Below the pieces are notes generated by a model. The model saw nothing but the letters and a program-made list of their open reading frames with translations, did not search any database and was not told where the DNA came from. A DNA stretch of 64,000 nucleotides from Marinobacter sp. CHS3-4 (GTDB taxonomy: Bacteria > Pseudomonadota > Gammaproteobacteria > Pseudomonadales > Oleiphilaceae), in assembly GCF_030053415.1 (NCBI RefSeq), contig NZ_JASGBJ010000001.1, positions 682,001-746,000 on the forward strand, read 5' to 3'. A program made the translations under genes and the position numbers. This document shows, piece by piece, positions 52,515 to 61,760 of the stretch; position 1 is the stretch's first letter; each line of letters begins with the position of its first letter.

Positions 52515-53528
52515 TTAACCTTTTACCCGCGAAGCGACCTTTGGCTTCAACTCATTTCGCTCGGCCAACCAGTCGATCGCACCCTTCAAGGCCTCATCTG
52601 CCTTGCGTGGCTGAAGACCAAAGGTCGTGTTGGTTTCGTCGGTATTGAAGTAGGCATAACGCTCGGCAACCTCGTATACCAGGTCATAGGTGAACGGCGG
52701 CTTTACGCCAATCAGCTTGCAAAGGCGTTCAACCCATTTGGCGGTCCAAAGGGTCAGGCCACGGCCGGTTGGCAGGTGCATCGGCTTTATGCCGGTCATG
52801 GCCTTCAGGCGGCGACCGATCTCGCCCACTTCGATGTTTTCACCACCGATGATGTATCGGCGCCCGTTCTCGCCGTGGGTCAGTGCGGCAACATGGGCGG
52901 CGGCCACGTCCCTGACGTCGACAAGATTCAGTCCGCCTTTGTAGGTCTGGCCTATGCCGTTCAGCCAGTCTTTCACCAACTGATTGGACGGCGTTATGCG
53001 GTAGTCCAGTGGCCCCAGTACGATGGCCGGGCAGATTACCACCAGGTGAATGCCATGTTCTTTGGCCAGTGCCTGTGCCGTTTTTTCGCTCTGAGTCTTT
53101 GCCACGTAATAGGGGTTGTGGGCGTCGTTGTTCCAGTCGTCCCCGGTGCGTAACTCGTTGGGGTCGTATGAGAACCCGACCGAGGCGACGGAACTGGTAT
53201 ACACCACCCGTTTGATGCCATTGGCTGCCGCCGCTGCGAAGACGTTTTTGGCGCCTTGTACGGCTGGCTCTACGATCTCTTCGGCGGTCTTGGCGATGGT
53301 CTTATACACTGCCGCCAGGTGAATGATGGCTTCGTTGCCTTTGGCCGCTGCCATCACGTCCTGCGGATTCATTACGTCGCCGCGGCAGAGCGTGACGCCC
53401 ACACCTTCCAGGCCTTGCAGATCGGCGTTGGGGCGCACCATGGCATTCACAGTGTGGCCCTGTTCCAACAGTTGACGACAAACGTGGGCGCCAATATGGC
53501 CGTTAGCGCCGGTGACGAGCACCTTCAT
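52515..53528 (-). CDS. extended SDR / NAD(P)-dependent epimerase-reductase
   Basis: A 337-residue extended short-chain dehydrogenase like dihydroflavonol reductase or sugar epimerases. Motifs: VTGANGHIGAHVCRQLLEQG (residues ~5-24, glycine-rich NAD(P) site), catalytic YVAKTQSEK (~150-158) and a preceding TSSVASVGF block with the Ser. Substrate unknown. Its promoter region contains a tandem 9 bp repeat (53568-53603). It is divergent from the fatty acid hydroxylase gene. Confidence 0.9.
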   Translation of the reverse strand: MKVLVTGANGHIGAHVCRQLLEQGHTVNAMVRPNADLQGLEGVGVTLCRGDVMNPQDVMAAAKGNEAIIHLAAVYKTIAKTAEEIVEPAVQGAKNVFAAAAANGIKRVVYTSSVASVGFSYDPNELRTGDDWNNDAHNPYYVAKTQSEKTAQALAKEHGIHLVVICPAIVLGPLDYRITPSNQLVKDWLNGIGQTYKGGLNLVDVRDVAAAHVAALTHGENGRRYIIGGENIEVGEIGRRLKAMTGIKPMHLPTGRGLTLWTAKWVERLCKLIGVKPPFTYDLVYEVAERYAYFNTDETNTTFGLQPRKADEALKGAIDWLAERNELKPKVASRVKG

Positions 53529-53567
53529 ATCCAGATTCCCTTTATCGAGGTTGCTTCCTGAAAGCGT

Positions 53568-53603
53568 AACTCTTTTAACTCTTTTAACTCTTTTAACTTT
53601 TTA
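53568..53603. repeat. tandem 9 bp repeats upstream of the SDR gene
   Basis: AACTCTTTT occurs in three perfect copies plus a partial fourth, 40-75 bp before the SDR start and within its likely promoter. Slippage could change promoter spacing. Confidence 0.85.
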
Positions 53604-53716
53604 ACACCGTCACTTTACGAGGAAACGGTGCTTGATTCGACTTTTTGGTGGGGTAGCATCTTTTTACATCTGAAGGAATCACGGTAATTGGAGTAGAGCA
53701 GAGGAGGCTCAAAGAC

Positions 53717-54436
53717 TTGATTGAGTATTCGTTGGCTCTGGCCGCAGTGCTGTTTGTGTTCGAGCGGCTCAAGCCGGGCAGCCAGGTTGAGAGCAGCGTT
53801 GGATGGTACGTTCGTGCGCTCCTGATCAATCTGCTTCAGTTGGCGGTTCTGGTTGTTGGTGTGTTCACCTGGAATCGCTGGTTTGAAAGCGCCTCGATAT
53901 TTGCGCTGAAAGACTCTGTTCCGGCCTGGATAGGCGGTTTTCTGGCCTACTTCGTTTTCACCTTCCTATTCTATTGGTGGCATCGCTGGAAACACAGCAG
54001 CAACCTGTTGTGGCGACTCTTCCACCAGCTCCACCACAGTCCTCGCAGAATAGAAGTGTTGGCCGCTAACTACCTTCACCCGCTGGACACTGCCAGCGGG
54101 CTGATTTTGGGCTCTTTTATCTGTAGTGCGTTGCTCGGCCTGGGGGTTGAGGGTGTCGCCTGGTACAGCCTTTACCTGAGCTGCATGAGTTATTTTATCC
54201 ACGCCAATATTCGCGTCCCCCACTGGATCGGGTACGTGATTCAGACCCCTCAAATGCACCGGCGACATCATAAATTTGGTAAGCACGATACCAACTACAG
54301 CGATATTGTCTGGTGGGACATGTTGTTTGGCACGTACGAGAACCCAAAGACACCATGCGAGCAGTGCGGTTTTACGAAAGACAGGGAAGAGCAGGTTCTG
54401 GGCATGCTGGCTTTCAGGGATGTCCATAGCCGATGA
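53717..54436 (+). CDS. fatty acid hydroxylase/sterol desaturase-family membrane protein
   Basis: A 239-residue membrane di-iron oxidase-type protein. The histidine boxes HRWKH (residues ~91-95), HQLHHSPRR (~105-113) and HRRHHKFGKHDTNY (~185-198) are the metal ligands. It may hydroxylate or desaturate a lipid or sterol-like substrate. The TTG start at 53717 has GAGGAGG about nine bases upstream. A YciC-like membrane gene follows. Confidence 0.88.
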   Translation: MIEYSLALAAVLFVFERLKPGSQVESSVGWYVRALLINLLQLAVLVVGVFTWNRWFESASIFALKDSVPAWIGGFLAYFVFTFLFYWWHRWKHSSNLLWRLFHQLHHSPRRIEVLAANYLHPLDTASGLILGSFICSALLGLGVEGVAWYSLYLSCMSYFIHANIRVPHWIGYVIQTPQMHRRHHKFGKHDTNYSDIVWWDMLFGTYENPKTPCEQCGFTKDREEQVLGMLAFRDVHSR

Positions 54437-54492
54437 CCACTCACGTGGGTTAAGGTTGAAAGCAGTGTGCGTTTTTCACTAAGGAGTATTAC

Positions 54493-55158
54493 TTGACCAT
54501 CGAGTTTCTGCTGGATACCTGGAAGTTTTTCCGCACTCATATTTTAGTCTTCGCGTGGATCATCCTGCCGTTTTCCATTCCACTTGAGATTTTGTCGACG
54601 GTTTATCACCAGACTTTTGATTACGGCGACTCCTTTCTACTGGCGGCATTGCCGGAGTTTCTGTACATCGCGATCTACCCGGTCTTTGGCGCGGCAGTGG
54701 TGTTTTACATGGCCTCTGTTCTCAAGGGGCAGCGATTGTCAGTGAACGAGGCGTGGAATCTGGGTGTGCAGAATTGGGGGTCCTACCTGATGCTGACACT
54801 GATTCTGGTCGTTGTTGTGGGTATTGGGTTTGCGTTTTTGATTCTGCCCGGCATTCTGCTGATGGCAAAGCTGGCATTCTCGGAATTCGAGTTGCTGTTG
54901 CAACGCAAAAACCCGCTCGACAGCTTGCAAGCCAGTTGGCAGGACACAACCGAGTATTTCTGGATGTTGCTGACAGGTGGTCTGGTGATCACCGGCATCA
55001 TCTATCTGCCAATATGGTCTATCAACCATCTGGTCAGTGAAAGTGGCTTCTATCCAAGCCTGGTTGGGTCGCTGCTGCGGGTTGCAGAATCCGTGGTGAT
55101 GGTGGCCTACACGATATTTGCTTTCCGGGTGTACGACTACGCGTCAGAGAAGGTATAG
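54493..55158 (+). CDS. YciC-like integral membrane protein
   Basis: A 221-residue hydrophobic protein with about five TM segments; the N-terminal TWKFFRTHILVFAWIILPF and the later LMLTLILVVVVGIGFAFLIL stretch recall YciC/UPF0259 proteins. Function is unknown. TTG 54493 after AAGGAG is the start. It is possibly co-transcribed with the upstream hydroxylase. Confidence 0.7.
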   Translation: MTIEFLLDTWKFFRTHILVFAWIILPFSIPLEILSTVYHQTFDYGDSFLLAALPEFLYIAIYPVFGAAVVFYMASVLKGQRLSVNEAWNLGVQNWGSYLMLTLILVVVVGIGFAFLILPGILLMAKLAFSEFELLLQRKNPLDSLQASWQDTTEYFWMLLTGGLVITGIIYLPIWSINHLVSESGFYPSLVGSLLRVAESVVMVAYTIFAFRVYDYASEKV

Positions 55159-55192
55159 ACGCTAAGTACTTCGAATCAGTACGGCCCAAAGG

Positions 55193-56320
55193 TTATATCT
55201 GGGCCATCTCCAGCGGTGGCACTTCCTGATGCAGGAACCACTTTTCGGTGACCACTTTGCGGGTGAACCAGTGGGATTTCATCAAGGTGCTCGCCAATGG
55301 GGCTTTCACCCAGTCTGGTATCTGTAGCCCGGACTGCTGGTTCTCGCTGCGGTTGCCAAAACGCTTGGCAATGGCTTCACCGTAGGGTTGCAGCGCCTGT
55401 GCCGAGAAGTCTTCCAGGTCCCAGATCAAGTCAGCGGCCATCAGTGCGGATTCGATGGCCGGACGAATGCCTTCGCCGCTCTGCGTGTAAGCCAGGCCGG
55501 CGGCATCTCCAATCAGAATCAGACCGTCGTCTACCAGCGGGCGTTCGGCGTGGTCGTACAGCAGGTAGGCATGGCCTTTAAAACGCCCCGGTACGTCTTC
55601 TGGAATTCGGCCGGTGGCTTTCATGTCGTCCACAAACGCGTTCAGGTGTTCGGTAAGCTTGTGGTTATCCTCGCGGCCGAGCCCAATGTTCAGGTAGTTA
55701 CCTTTGCGGAACACCCAGGCGTAGCCTTTCAGGTCTTTGCAGAACCAGAGCTCGGGAGTATCGCCCCTGGCTTGGCAGCGTTCCGCCTGCTCCGGTGTCA
55801 TTTCAAATTCGATTTCCTTGGCGGCAACCACGGTTTCATGGCTGCCGGGGCCGTTCCCGAGCAGTTTGGCTACTGGGCAGAAGTGACCCCCGGCGCCCAC
55901 AACCAGCGGCGCCTGCCAGGTGTTGTTGACCACCCAGTTGCCTCCCTCCTGCGTCAGGCTTTTAACCGGCGTACCCAATTCCTTGGGTGAGGTCACCCGA
56001 TCCAGAAGGTAATTATCAAATTCGCAACGCCGGATGCCGTAGCTGACCACCTCGCCGTGGTCGTTCTCGACGGCTTTTTGCCCCATCATGCCGATGCGGA
56101 ACTGGCTGATGGGTTGAAGGGTGTGGCTGCTGCCGTACTCTTCGAGATCGATGCCCAGGCTGTCCATCACGGCGGGTGTGACCCAGCCAGCGCAGGTTTT
56201 ATCTCGTGGAAAGGTTTGCTTGTCCAGTACCAGAATGCGTTTGCCACTGTTGCGCAGGGCATTGGCCAGTGTTGATCCGGAAGGGCCGGCGCCAACGATG
56301 ATGACGTCGTAGTATTCCAT
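55193..56320 (-). CDS. FAD-dependent geranylgeranyl reductase-family oxidoreductase
   Basis: A 375-residue FAD flavoprotein with DVIIVGAGPSGSTLANAL (residues ~5-22) and a later GDAAGLAYTQSGEGIRPAI block typical of the geranylgeranyl reductase and p-hydroxybenzoate hydroxylase-like group. It may reduce double bonds or hydroxylate a lipid-linked substrate. It overlaps the cyclopropane fatty acid synthase gene by one base (TAATG), so the two are likely made together and may act on the same membrane lipids. Confidence 0.85.
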   Translation of the reverse strand: MEYYDVIIVGAGPSGSTLANALRNSGKRILVLDKQTFPRDKTCAGWVTPAVMDSLGIDLEEYGSSHTLQPISQFRIGMMGQKAVENDHGEVVSYGIRRCEFDNYLLDRVTSPKELGTPVKSLTQEGGNWVVNNTWQAPLVVGAGGHFCPVAKLLGNGPGSHETVVAAKEIEFEMTPEQAERCQARGDTPELWFCKDLKGYAWVFRKGNYLNIGLGREDNHKLTEHLNAFVDDMKATGRIPEDVPGRFKGHAYLLYDHAERPLVDDGLILIGDAAGLAYTQSGEGIRPAIESALMAADLIWDLEDFSAQALQPYGEAIAKRFGNRSENQQSGLQIPDWVKAPLASTLMKSHWFTRKVVTEKWFLHQEVPPLEMAQI

Positions 56321-57642
56321 TAACGGGCCTCCGGCGCTGCCGGGCTTTCATAAAGATCCCGGCGATTCTGTGGCAAATCGTTATTGGCGCCGTGAGTGAA
56401 CACCACCTGGAACAACTGAAGAGATCCGGCCCGGAAGGCCGCCGTGGAGCCGGCCAGATACATTTCCCAGGCGCGGGCAAAGTGCTCATCGTACATGTCG
56501 ATGACCTGCTGGCGGTGATCCTGGAAACGTTCCATCCAGTGGGTGAGGGTCTGCGCATAGTGCAGGCGCAGATTTTCCACATCCAGCACAGAGAATTCGC
56601 CGTTTTCACAAATACTCATGAACTCGGAAATGCTCGGTGGATAGGCGCCGGGGAAAATGCGCTTCTCGATCCAGGCGTTCATCAGCATGGGGCGGTTCCT
56701 GCCGATGCTGTGTAGCAGGGCCAGGCCGTTGGGTTTGAGGACCCTGCGAATCAGCTCAGACATCGCCGGGAAGTTTTCCTTGCCCACATGTTCCAGCATA
56801 CCGATGGATACGAACGCGTCGTACCGGCCGGCGATGTTGCGGTAATCGTCCTCTATGTATTCGACGAGGTGGTCGAGGTTCTGCCGCTTGGCTTCCGCCC
56901 GCGCATAAGCTAGTTGTTCTTTGGAGATGTTGTAGGCGTGGACTTTGACGCCGTATTCGCGCGCCATGTAGCGGCCCAGGCCGCCCCAACCGCAGCCAGC
57001 CTCGGCCACGGTCATGCCGGGTTTCAGACGCAGCTTGCGGCAGACGTGCTCCAGTTTGGCCAGTTGGGCCTGCTCCAGGGTGATGTCGGGCGATTCGTAG
57101 TAGGCGCAGGTATACTGCATTTCGGCGTTATCCAGCCAGAGCTGGTAAAACTCGTTGCCCAGGTCGTAGTGGTGATGGATGTTTTCTTTAGCCTCGGACT
57201 CCCCGGTGGAGCGTGGCGCGTGGTTGCGCCACAGGGCCTCCAGCCATCTGGGCCATCGCTGGCGGGCGTTATGGACATGCCGATAGAGGGTTGCCATCAG
57301 TTCTGCCAGGTCACCGTCCACCTGCAACCGACCCGAACTGAACAGGTCGCCAAAGGCGAGATTGGGGTTGGTGACCAGGCTGAGCAGGGCCTTATGATCG
57401 TTCAGGCGAATCGTGAATTCCGCCTGGACCCGTTCAGGCTCCACAAACTCGCCGTTCCAGAGTTGAAAGCGAACTGGCGGCGAGCCGGCCATTCGCAGCA
57501 GTTTACTGATCAGCCAGCGTTCGTAGCTGTGGGGCTCCCGGTCTGCCTGGGCTGCCTCCATGGGTAGCGTGAGCAGGTGAGACTGCTGTTTGCCGTCCTG
57601 GTCTTGGTATTGGATTGTCTCGCGCGCCGTGCTGTCACTCAT
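56320..57642 (-). CDS. cyclopropane-fatty-acyl-phospholipid synthase family
   Basis: A 440-residue SAM-dependent methyltransferase that adds a methylene or methyl group across fatty acyl double bonds of phospholipids. The SAM-binding motif EAGCGWGGLGRYMAREYG (residues ~209-226), the flanking YTCAYYESPDITLEQAQ and the FVSIGMLEHVGKENF block match this family. It is the first gene of a two-gene unit with the flavoprotein. The pairing raises the possibility of a different lipid product than plain cyclopropane, but this is speculative. Confidence 0.93.
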   Translation of the reverse strand: MSDSTARETIQYQDQDGKQQSHLLTLPMEAAQADREPHSYERWLISKLLRMAGSPPVRFQLWNGEFVEPERVQAEFTIRLNDHKALLSLVTNPNLAFGDLFSSGRLQVDGDLAELMATLYRHVHNARQRWPRWLEALWRNHAPRSTGESEAKENIHHHYDLGNEFYQLWLDNAEMQYTCAYYESPDITLEQAQLAKLEHVCRKLRLKPGMTVAEAGCGWGGLGRYMAREYGVKVHAYNISKEQLAYARAEAKRQNLDHLVEYIEDDYRNIAGRYDAFVSIGMLEHVGKENFPAMSELIRRVLKPNGLALLHSIGRNRPMLMNAWIEKRIFPGAYPPSISEFMSICENGEFSVLDVENLRLHYAQTLTHWMERFQDHRQQVIDMYDEHFARAWEMYLAGSTAAFRAGSLQLFQVVFTHGANNDLPQNRRDLYESPAAPEAR

Positions 57643-57735
57643 AGAGCCGTGTCCCCCTCTGGCTGTATCCCTCTAGACTTTAGTATAGAGAACGTTCGGC
57701 ATTTGTCAGGCCGAACAGAGGGGGGATTTTGGCGA

Positions 57736-59031
57736 TCAGAAACCGGAGCTCATTCCAAACCATTCAGGCACGATAAAGATCATAATCAAAACAAGTACCT
57801 GAAGTGCTATAAATGGCATGACGCCCCGATAAATGTCGGTGGTTTTTATTTCCGGGGGCGACACGCCTTTCAAGTAGAACAGACTGAACCCGAACGGGGG
57901 CGTCAGGAAGCTGGTTTGCAGGTTCATCGCAATCAGGATCGCGAACCAGAGCATATCAATGCCCATAGCCTGCGCCACCGGCGCCAGAATCGGCACGATG
58001 ATGAACGAAATCTCGACGAAGTCGATGAAGAAGCCCAGCACCAGAATCACCAGCATGGACAGAATCAGGAAGCCCCATTTCTCGCCCGGTAGCTGCATCA
58101 TCCAGTCTTCGAGCAGGTAATCGCCGCCGGTGTAGCTGAACACCATAGAGAAGGCCGTCGCGCCGATCAGAATCGCGAAGACCATCGCGGTGACCTTCAC
58201 GGTGTCTCGCGAGGCCTCCCACATCATCTTGAAGGAAAACTGACGGTAGATGATGGCCAGTATCAGTGCGCCCATGCCGCCCAGTGCCGAGGATTCGGTG
58301 GGGGTGGCGATACCGGCAAAAATGGAGCCCAGCACGATCACGATCAACGCCAGCGGCGGGATGATGGCCAACAGCGCATTCAGGATTTCTTTCTTGCGGC
58401 TGACGCCTTCTTCCGACGGCATGGCCGGTGCTGTTTCCGGCTTCAATTTGGTGAGAATCAGAATGTAGGCGATGTACAGGCCGACCAGGACAACGCCCGG
58501 TATCACGGCGGCCTTGAACAGGTCACCCACGGGGATGCCAATCACATCCCCCAGAATGATCAGAATGATGGAGGGCGGTACGATCTGTCCCAGGGTGCCG
58601 GAGGCGCAAATGGTGCCGCAGCTCAGGCGCTTGTCGTATTTGTGTGCCAGCATGACCGGCAGGGAAATCAAGCCCATGGCTACCACGCTGGCGCCGACCA
58701 CGCCGGTGGAGGCCGCCAATAGCGCGCCGACCAGAATGGTAGAGATCGCGATGCCGCCCGGCAGACCACCAAACAGCCGACCCATGGACGTCAACAGTTG
58801 CTCAGCCAGTCGAGTACGCTGAAGCACCACGCCCATGAAGATAAACAACGGAATGGCCATCAACACGGTGTTCTGCATCACGCTCATGATGCGGAACGGC
58901 ATAAAGGCAAACAGATCCATGCCCTCGGCATAAATACCAAAAAACAGCGCCACACCGCCGAAGGTAAAGGCTACCGGAAAGCCCCACATCAGCATCAGCA
59001 GGGCCACTCCGAACATGATCATACCAATCAT
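57736..59031 (-). CDS. TRAP transporter large permease
   Basis: A 431-residue DctM/TRAP-type large membrane subunit with ~12 TM segments (GVALLMLMWGFPVAFTFGGV, AISTILVGALLAASTGVVGA). It moves organic acids into the cell using a sodium gradient with the small subunit and a binding protein. Its ATG overlaps the small subunit's stop by four bases (ATGA), so the two are translated together. Confidence 0.93.
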   Translation of the reverse strand: MIGMIMFGVALLMLMWGFPVAFTFGGVALFFGIYAEGMDLFAFMPFRIMSVMQNTVLMAIPLFIFMGVVLQRTRLAEQLLTSMGRLFGGLPGGIAISTILVGALLAASTGVVGASVVAMGLISLPVMLAHKYDKRLSCGTICASGTLGQIVPPSIILIILGDVIGIPVGDLFKAAVIPGVVLVGLYIAYILILTKLKPETAPAMPSEEGVSRKKEILNALLAIIPPLALIVIVLGSIFAGIATPTESSALGGMGALILAIIYRQFSFKMMWEASRDTVKVTAMVFAILIGATAFSMVFSYTGGDYLLEDWMMQLPGEKWGFLILSMLVILVLGFFIDFVEISFIIVPILAPVAQAMGIDMLWFAILIAMNLQTSFLTPPFGFSLFYLKGVSPPEIKTTDIYRGVMPFIALQVLVLIMIFIVPEWFGMSSGF

Positions 59032-59573
59032 GCGAGACCCTCCTTGCTGTTGGTTTCTTCGTAGGTGCTTTCACCTTTGAGTACCCGGATGGCAAACGTT
59101 GCCATGCCCAAGCCGCTGGTGGCGGTGAAAATAGCCGAGAAGGGGATGAGCGATTTTACGATCCAGCGGTGGGGAAGACCGCCCGGGTCGCCGCTGCCTT
59201 CGCCCATGCTGTAGGCCTCGACGGCATAGTCGTGGCCGTAATGCCAGATCAGGTAGGAAAAGGGGATGACGAAGATGATCGCGCCAACCAGATTGATCCA
59301 GGCTTGTTTCTTCTTGCTCAGTGCCGCGTAGATGACGTCAACCCGAACGTGGCCGTCTGTGCGCAATGCGAAGGGAATGCCTAACAGAAAAACGGCCGAA
59401 TACAGATGCCATTCCAATTCCTGCATGCCGATGGAGACGTTATTGAACGCGTAGCGGGCAACCACGTCGTAGAACACGTTGAACAGCATGAGAATGAGTG
59501 CCAGGCAGGCGATCCACCCGCAGAAGTAGGACAGTTTGGCCAGGCCGTTGTCCAGTTTTATTAGCCAGCGCAT
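59028..59573 (-). CDS. TRAP transporter small permease
   Basis: A 181-residue, four-TM DctQ-type small membrane subunit (LSYFCGWIACLALILMLFNV; LRTDGHVRVDVIYAALS), which supports the large permease. It lies between the binding protein gene, separated by a terminator-like hairpin, and the large subunit, with which it overlaps by ATGA. Confidence 0.92.
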   Translation of the reverse strand: MRWLIKLDNGLAKLSYFCGWIACLALILMLFNVFYDVVARYAFNNVSIGMQELEWHLYSAVFLLGIPFALRTDGHVRVDVIYAALSKKKQAWINLVGAIIFVIPFSYLIWHYGHDYAVEAYSMGEGSGDPGGLPHRWIVKSLIPFSAIFTATSGLGMATFAIRVLKGESTYEETNSKEGLA

Positions 59574-59626
59574 TATGTTTCCCCGGTCGGCTTTGAAACA
59601 GCTTTTTCAATAGTTATAAACGACAA

Positions 59627-59657
59627 AACCGGGGCCGCCCAGTGAACGACCCCGGTT
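59627..59657 (-). terminator. intercistronic terminator-like hairpin of the TRAP operon
   Basis: AACCGGGG (59627-59634) pairs with CCCCGGTT (59650-59657); in the minus-strand transcript the stem is followed by TTTTG. It is placed just after the binding protein stop and before the membrane subunits, as expected if it trims the amount of downstream mRNA. Confidence 0.75.
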
Positions 59658-59672
59658 CATGGGTTCAATCGA

Positions 59673-60749
59673 TTACTCGATTTCGCCCATGGTGTTCAGA
59701 TAAGCGCGGTCAGCAATGTCTGTGTAGGCACGCGCCTTTCTGAGGTACTCGGCCTGGGAGTCGACAATCTTCTTGGCGAGGTCATCCCGCTGAGCCGCTT
59801 CCTTGAGAAGCTTCTTGTTGGCGTCGTACATCGCCTGCAGAACGTCCTCGGGGAAGTTCTTGATTTCGATGTTCGGGTGCTTGTCCCGAATGGTGTCCCA
59901 GGCTTCTGCGTTCGCATGCATGGAGTGAATCAGCATGTCGTAGGCGGCTGTGCGCATTGCCACACGCAGGATTTCCTGCAGATCTTCTGGCAGTTCGTCC
60001 CAGGTTTCCTGATTCACCAGGAACTGCAGTTCGGTCGCCGGCTCATGCCAACCGGTGTAGTAGTAATCGGCGATTTGCTGGAAGCCAAGGCGCAGGTCCA
60101 GTGCCGGGCCAACCCACTCGACCGCGTCGATGGTGTTGCGTTCCAGCGCGGTGTACAACTCGCCGGGCGGGATGTTGGTGGGGTTTACGCCCACTTCAGC
60201 AAAGACTTCACCGGCAAAACCGGGGATGCGCATTTTCAGACCCTGCAGATCTTCCAGGGATTTGATTTCCTTGCGGAACCAGCCGCCCATCTGAATACCG
60301 GTGTTACCGCCGGGGAAGGAGAGCATGTTGTGTGGCTCATACACTTCCTGCATCAGGTCCATGCCTTCGCCATAGTAGAACCAGGCGTATTGTTCCTGAG
60401 CGGTCATACCAAAGGGCATGCTGGTGAAGAACAGCGTGTTGGGAACCTTGCCTTTCCAGTAGTAGGAGGCGGAGTGGCCCATATCGTATTGGCCGGCCTT
60501 GACCATATCAAAGACGCCAAACGGAGCTTTGTGCTTATTGGAGGAGTCGATGCGGATTCTCAGGCGGCCGTCGGACATTTCTTCGGCCATGCGGGCCATG
60601 TCTTTGGTGGCGTCACCGAAAATTGGGAAGTTGGGGCCCCAGGTTTCCGCCAGACGCAGGGTGAAGGTTTCTTGCGCGAGGGCTGAGGTGGTTGCGAAGG
60701 TGGTTGCAACCGTCAGTACCGCCGCGGACAGAACAGAACGAATCTTCAT
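59673..60749 (-). CDS. TRAP transporter solute-binding protein (2-oxoacid type)
   Basis: A 358-residue exported binding protein with signal peptide (MKIRSVLSAAVLTVATTFAT). Blocks SFPGGNTGIQMGGWFRKEI, MRIPGFAGEVFAEVGVNP and NTIDAVEWVGPALDLRLGF resemble the 2-oxoacid-binding TakP subfamily (from memory), so pyruvate-like 2-oxo acids are the likely ligands. It is the first gene of the operon. A 16 bp palindrome upstream could be an operator. The likely ligand has not been tested. Confidence 0.9.
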   Translation of the reverse strand: MKIRSVLSAAVLTVATTFATTSALAQETFTLRLAETWGPNFPIFGDATKDMARMAEEMSDGRLRIRIDSSNKHKAPFGVFDMVKAGQYDMGHSASYYWKGKVPNTLFFTSMPFGMTAQEQYAWFYYGEGMDLMQEVYEPHNMLSFPGGNTGIQMGGWFRKEIKSLEDLQGLKMRIPGFAGEVFAEVGVNPTNIPPGELYTALERNTIDAVEWVGPALDLRLGFQQIADYYYTGWHEPATELQFLVNQETWDELPEDLQEILRVAMRTAAYDMLIHSMHANAEAWDTIRDKHPNIEIKNFPEDVLQAMYDANKKLLKEAAQRDDLAKKIVDSQAEYLRKARAYTDIADRAYLNTMGEIE

Positions 60750-60850
60750 TGCTCTTCTAGCCTCTTTGTCGTTGTTGTGTTGTTCGTTTTACTTACTCTA
60801 GGCCAAGGTACCAATATCCGGTAGCGGACGAAATGAAAAACCGGTGTCTT

Positions 60851-60866
60851 TAAGACCTAGGTCTTA
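60851..60866. promoter_or_regulatory. 16 bp perfect palindrome upstream of the TRAP operon
   Basis: TAAGACCTAGGTCTTA is a perfect palindrome about 100 bp upstream of the binding protein start and overlapping the stop of the preceding hydrolase gene. It may be an operator for the TRAP operon. Confidence 0.5.
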
Positions 60867-61760
60867 CGCCAGATGCCGCTGGAGCCGCCGGAACAATTGG
60901 GCCTGGAAATCAGGAGACAGGGGGTAGAGATGCCCGTAATCGGGCATCAGCGTCAGAGTAGGAGACGGCAGCTTGTCCGCCAGGTGCTGCGCGTAGTCGA
61001 TGGGGATAAACGCGTCTTCTTCACCCTGATAGATCCAGATTGGCACCTGCACATCGGCTAGCTGAAACTGCCAATGCCCCAGTTCTGTCAGCAGGTCGGT
61101 CGCAATGGCCTTGCCGCCGCTGTTCAGGCAGGCGACCTGATCGTTTCGGAATGCGTTCTGTTTGTTGAGCTCGAGCAGCAGTTGCCGGTCGCCTTCATGG
61201 ACCAGGTGACGGGCTTCTCGCAGGTAAAGCCCCGGATACCTCTGGGACAGCCAGGTCACCAGATGCACAACCAGCCGAACAAGGGCGGGGCTGTACCAGG
61301 CCAGTCTGGGACCTGGCCAACGGGTGCCTTCGATCAGGTAGTGGGTGCCCTGATATTCGGCAAAGTGGGTATAACCAGACAGGCATACCCCCAGGTCCAT
61401 GCGATCGCTCAGCCGATAGCCACAGGCCAGGGTGCGGGAAGCGCCACTGGACCAGCCAATGTGCGTAAACCGGTTTAACTCGAGCCTATCCAGCAGCTGG
61501 CGGATGTCCTCGGGATAGTCCAGAAGTGTGCGCCCCGGCTGATAGTCAGAATTCCCGATTCCCGGTCGATCCGGCGTGATCAGTCGGAAACCGTGATGCG
61601 CCGCCTGCTCGTGGAGGAACCGTCCCTCAAGACGGCTGCCGGGCATTCCATGACCGAAGATCAGTGGGTATCCGTCCGGGGCTCCGTGATCCGTGAAAGC
61701 CAGCGTTCGTCCATCCTGCAGTGTCAGCTGCTGGTCATTGATTGCTATGGCTGTGCTGAT
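60864..61760 (-). CDS. alpha/beta hydrolase without an orthodox start codon
   Basis: An alpha/beta hydrolase with GHGMPGSRLEG (oxyanion strand) and the nucleophile elbow IGWSSGASRTL, and His in MPDYGHLYPL. The first ATG in frame is 61646, but this cuts off the N-terminal beta strands (AFTDHGAPDGYPLIFGHG) that align with the family. Upstream the frame is open with no ATG, GTG or TTG. A GGAGGG (61768-61773) is seven bases from an in-frame ATC at 61760, so an ATC start or a one-base deletion near 61730 is possible. The coordinates use the ATC version. Confidence 0.75.
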   Translation of the reverse strand: MSTAIAINDQQLTLQDGRTLAFTDHGAPDGYPLIFGHGMPGSRLEGRFLHEQAAHHGFRLITPDRPGIGNSDYQPGRTLLDYPEDIRQLLDRLELNRFTHIGWSSGASRTLACGYRLSDRMDLGVCLSGYTHFAEYQGTHYLIEGTRWPGPRLAWYSPALVRLVVHLVTWLSQRYPGLYLREARHLVHEGDRQLLLELNKQNAFRNDQVACLNSGGKAIATDLLTELGHWQFQLADVQVPIWIYQGEEDAFIPIDYAQHLADKLPSPTLTLMPDYGHLYPLSPDFQAQLFRRLQRHLA

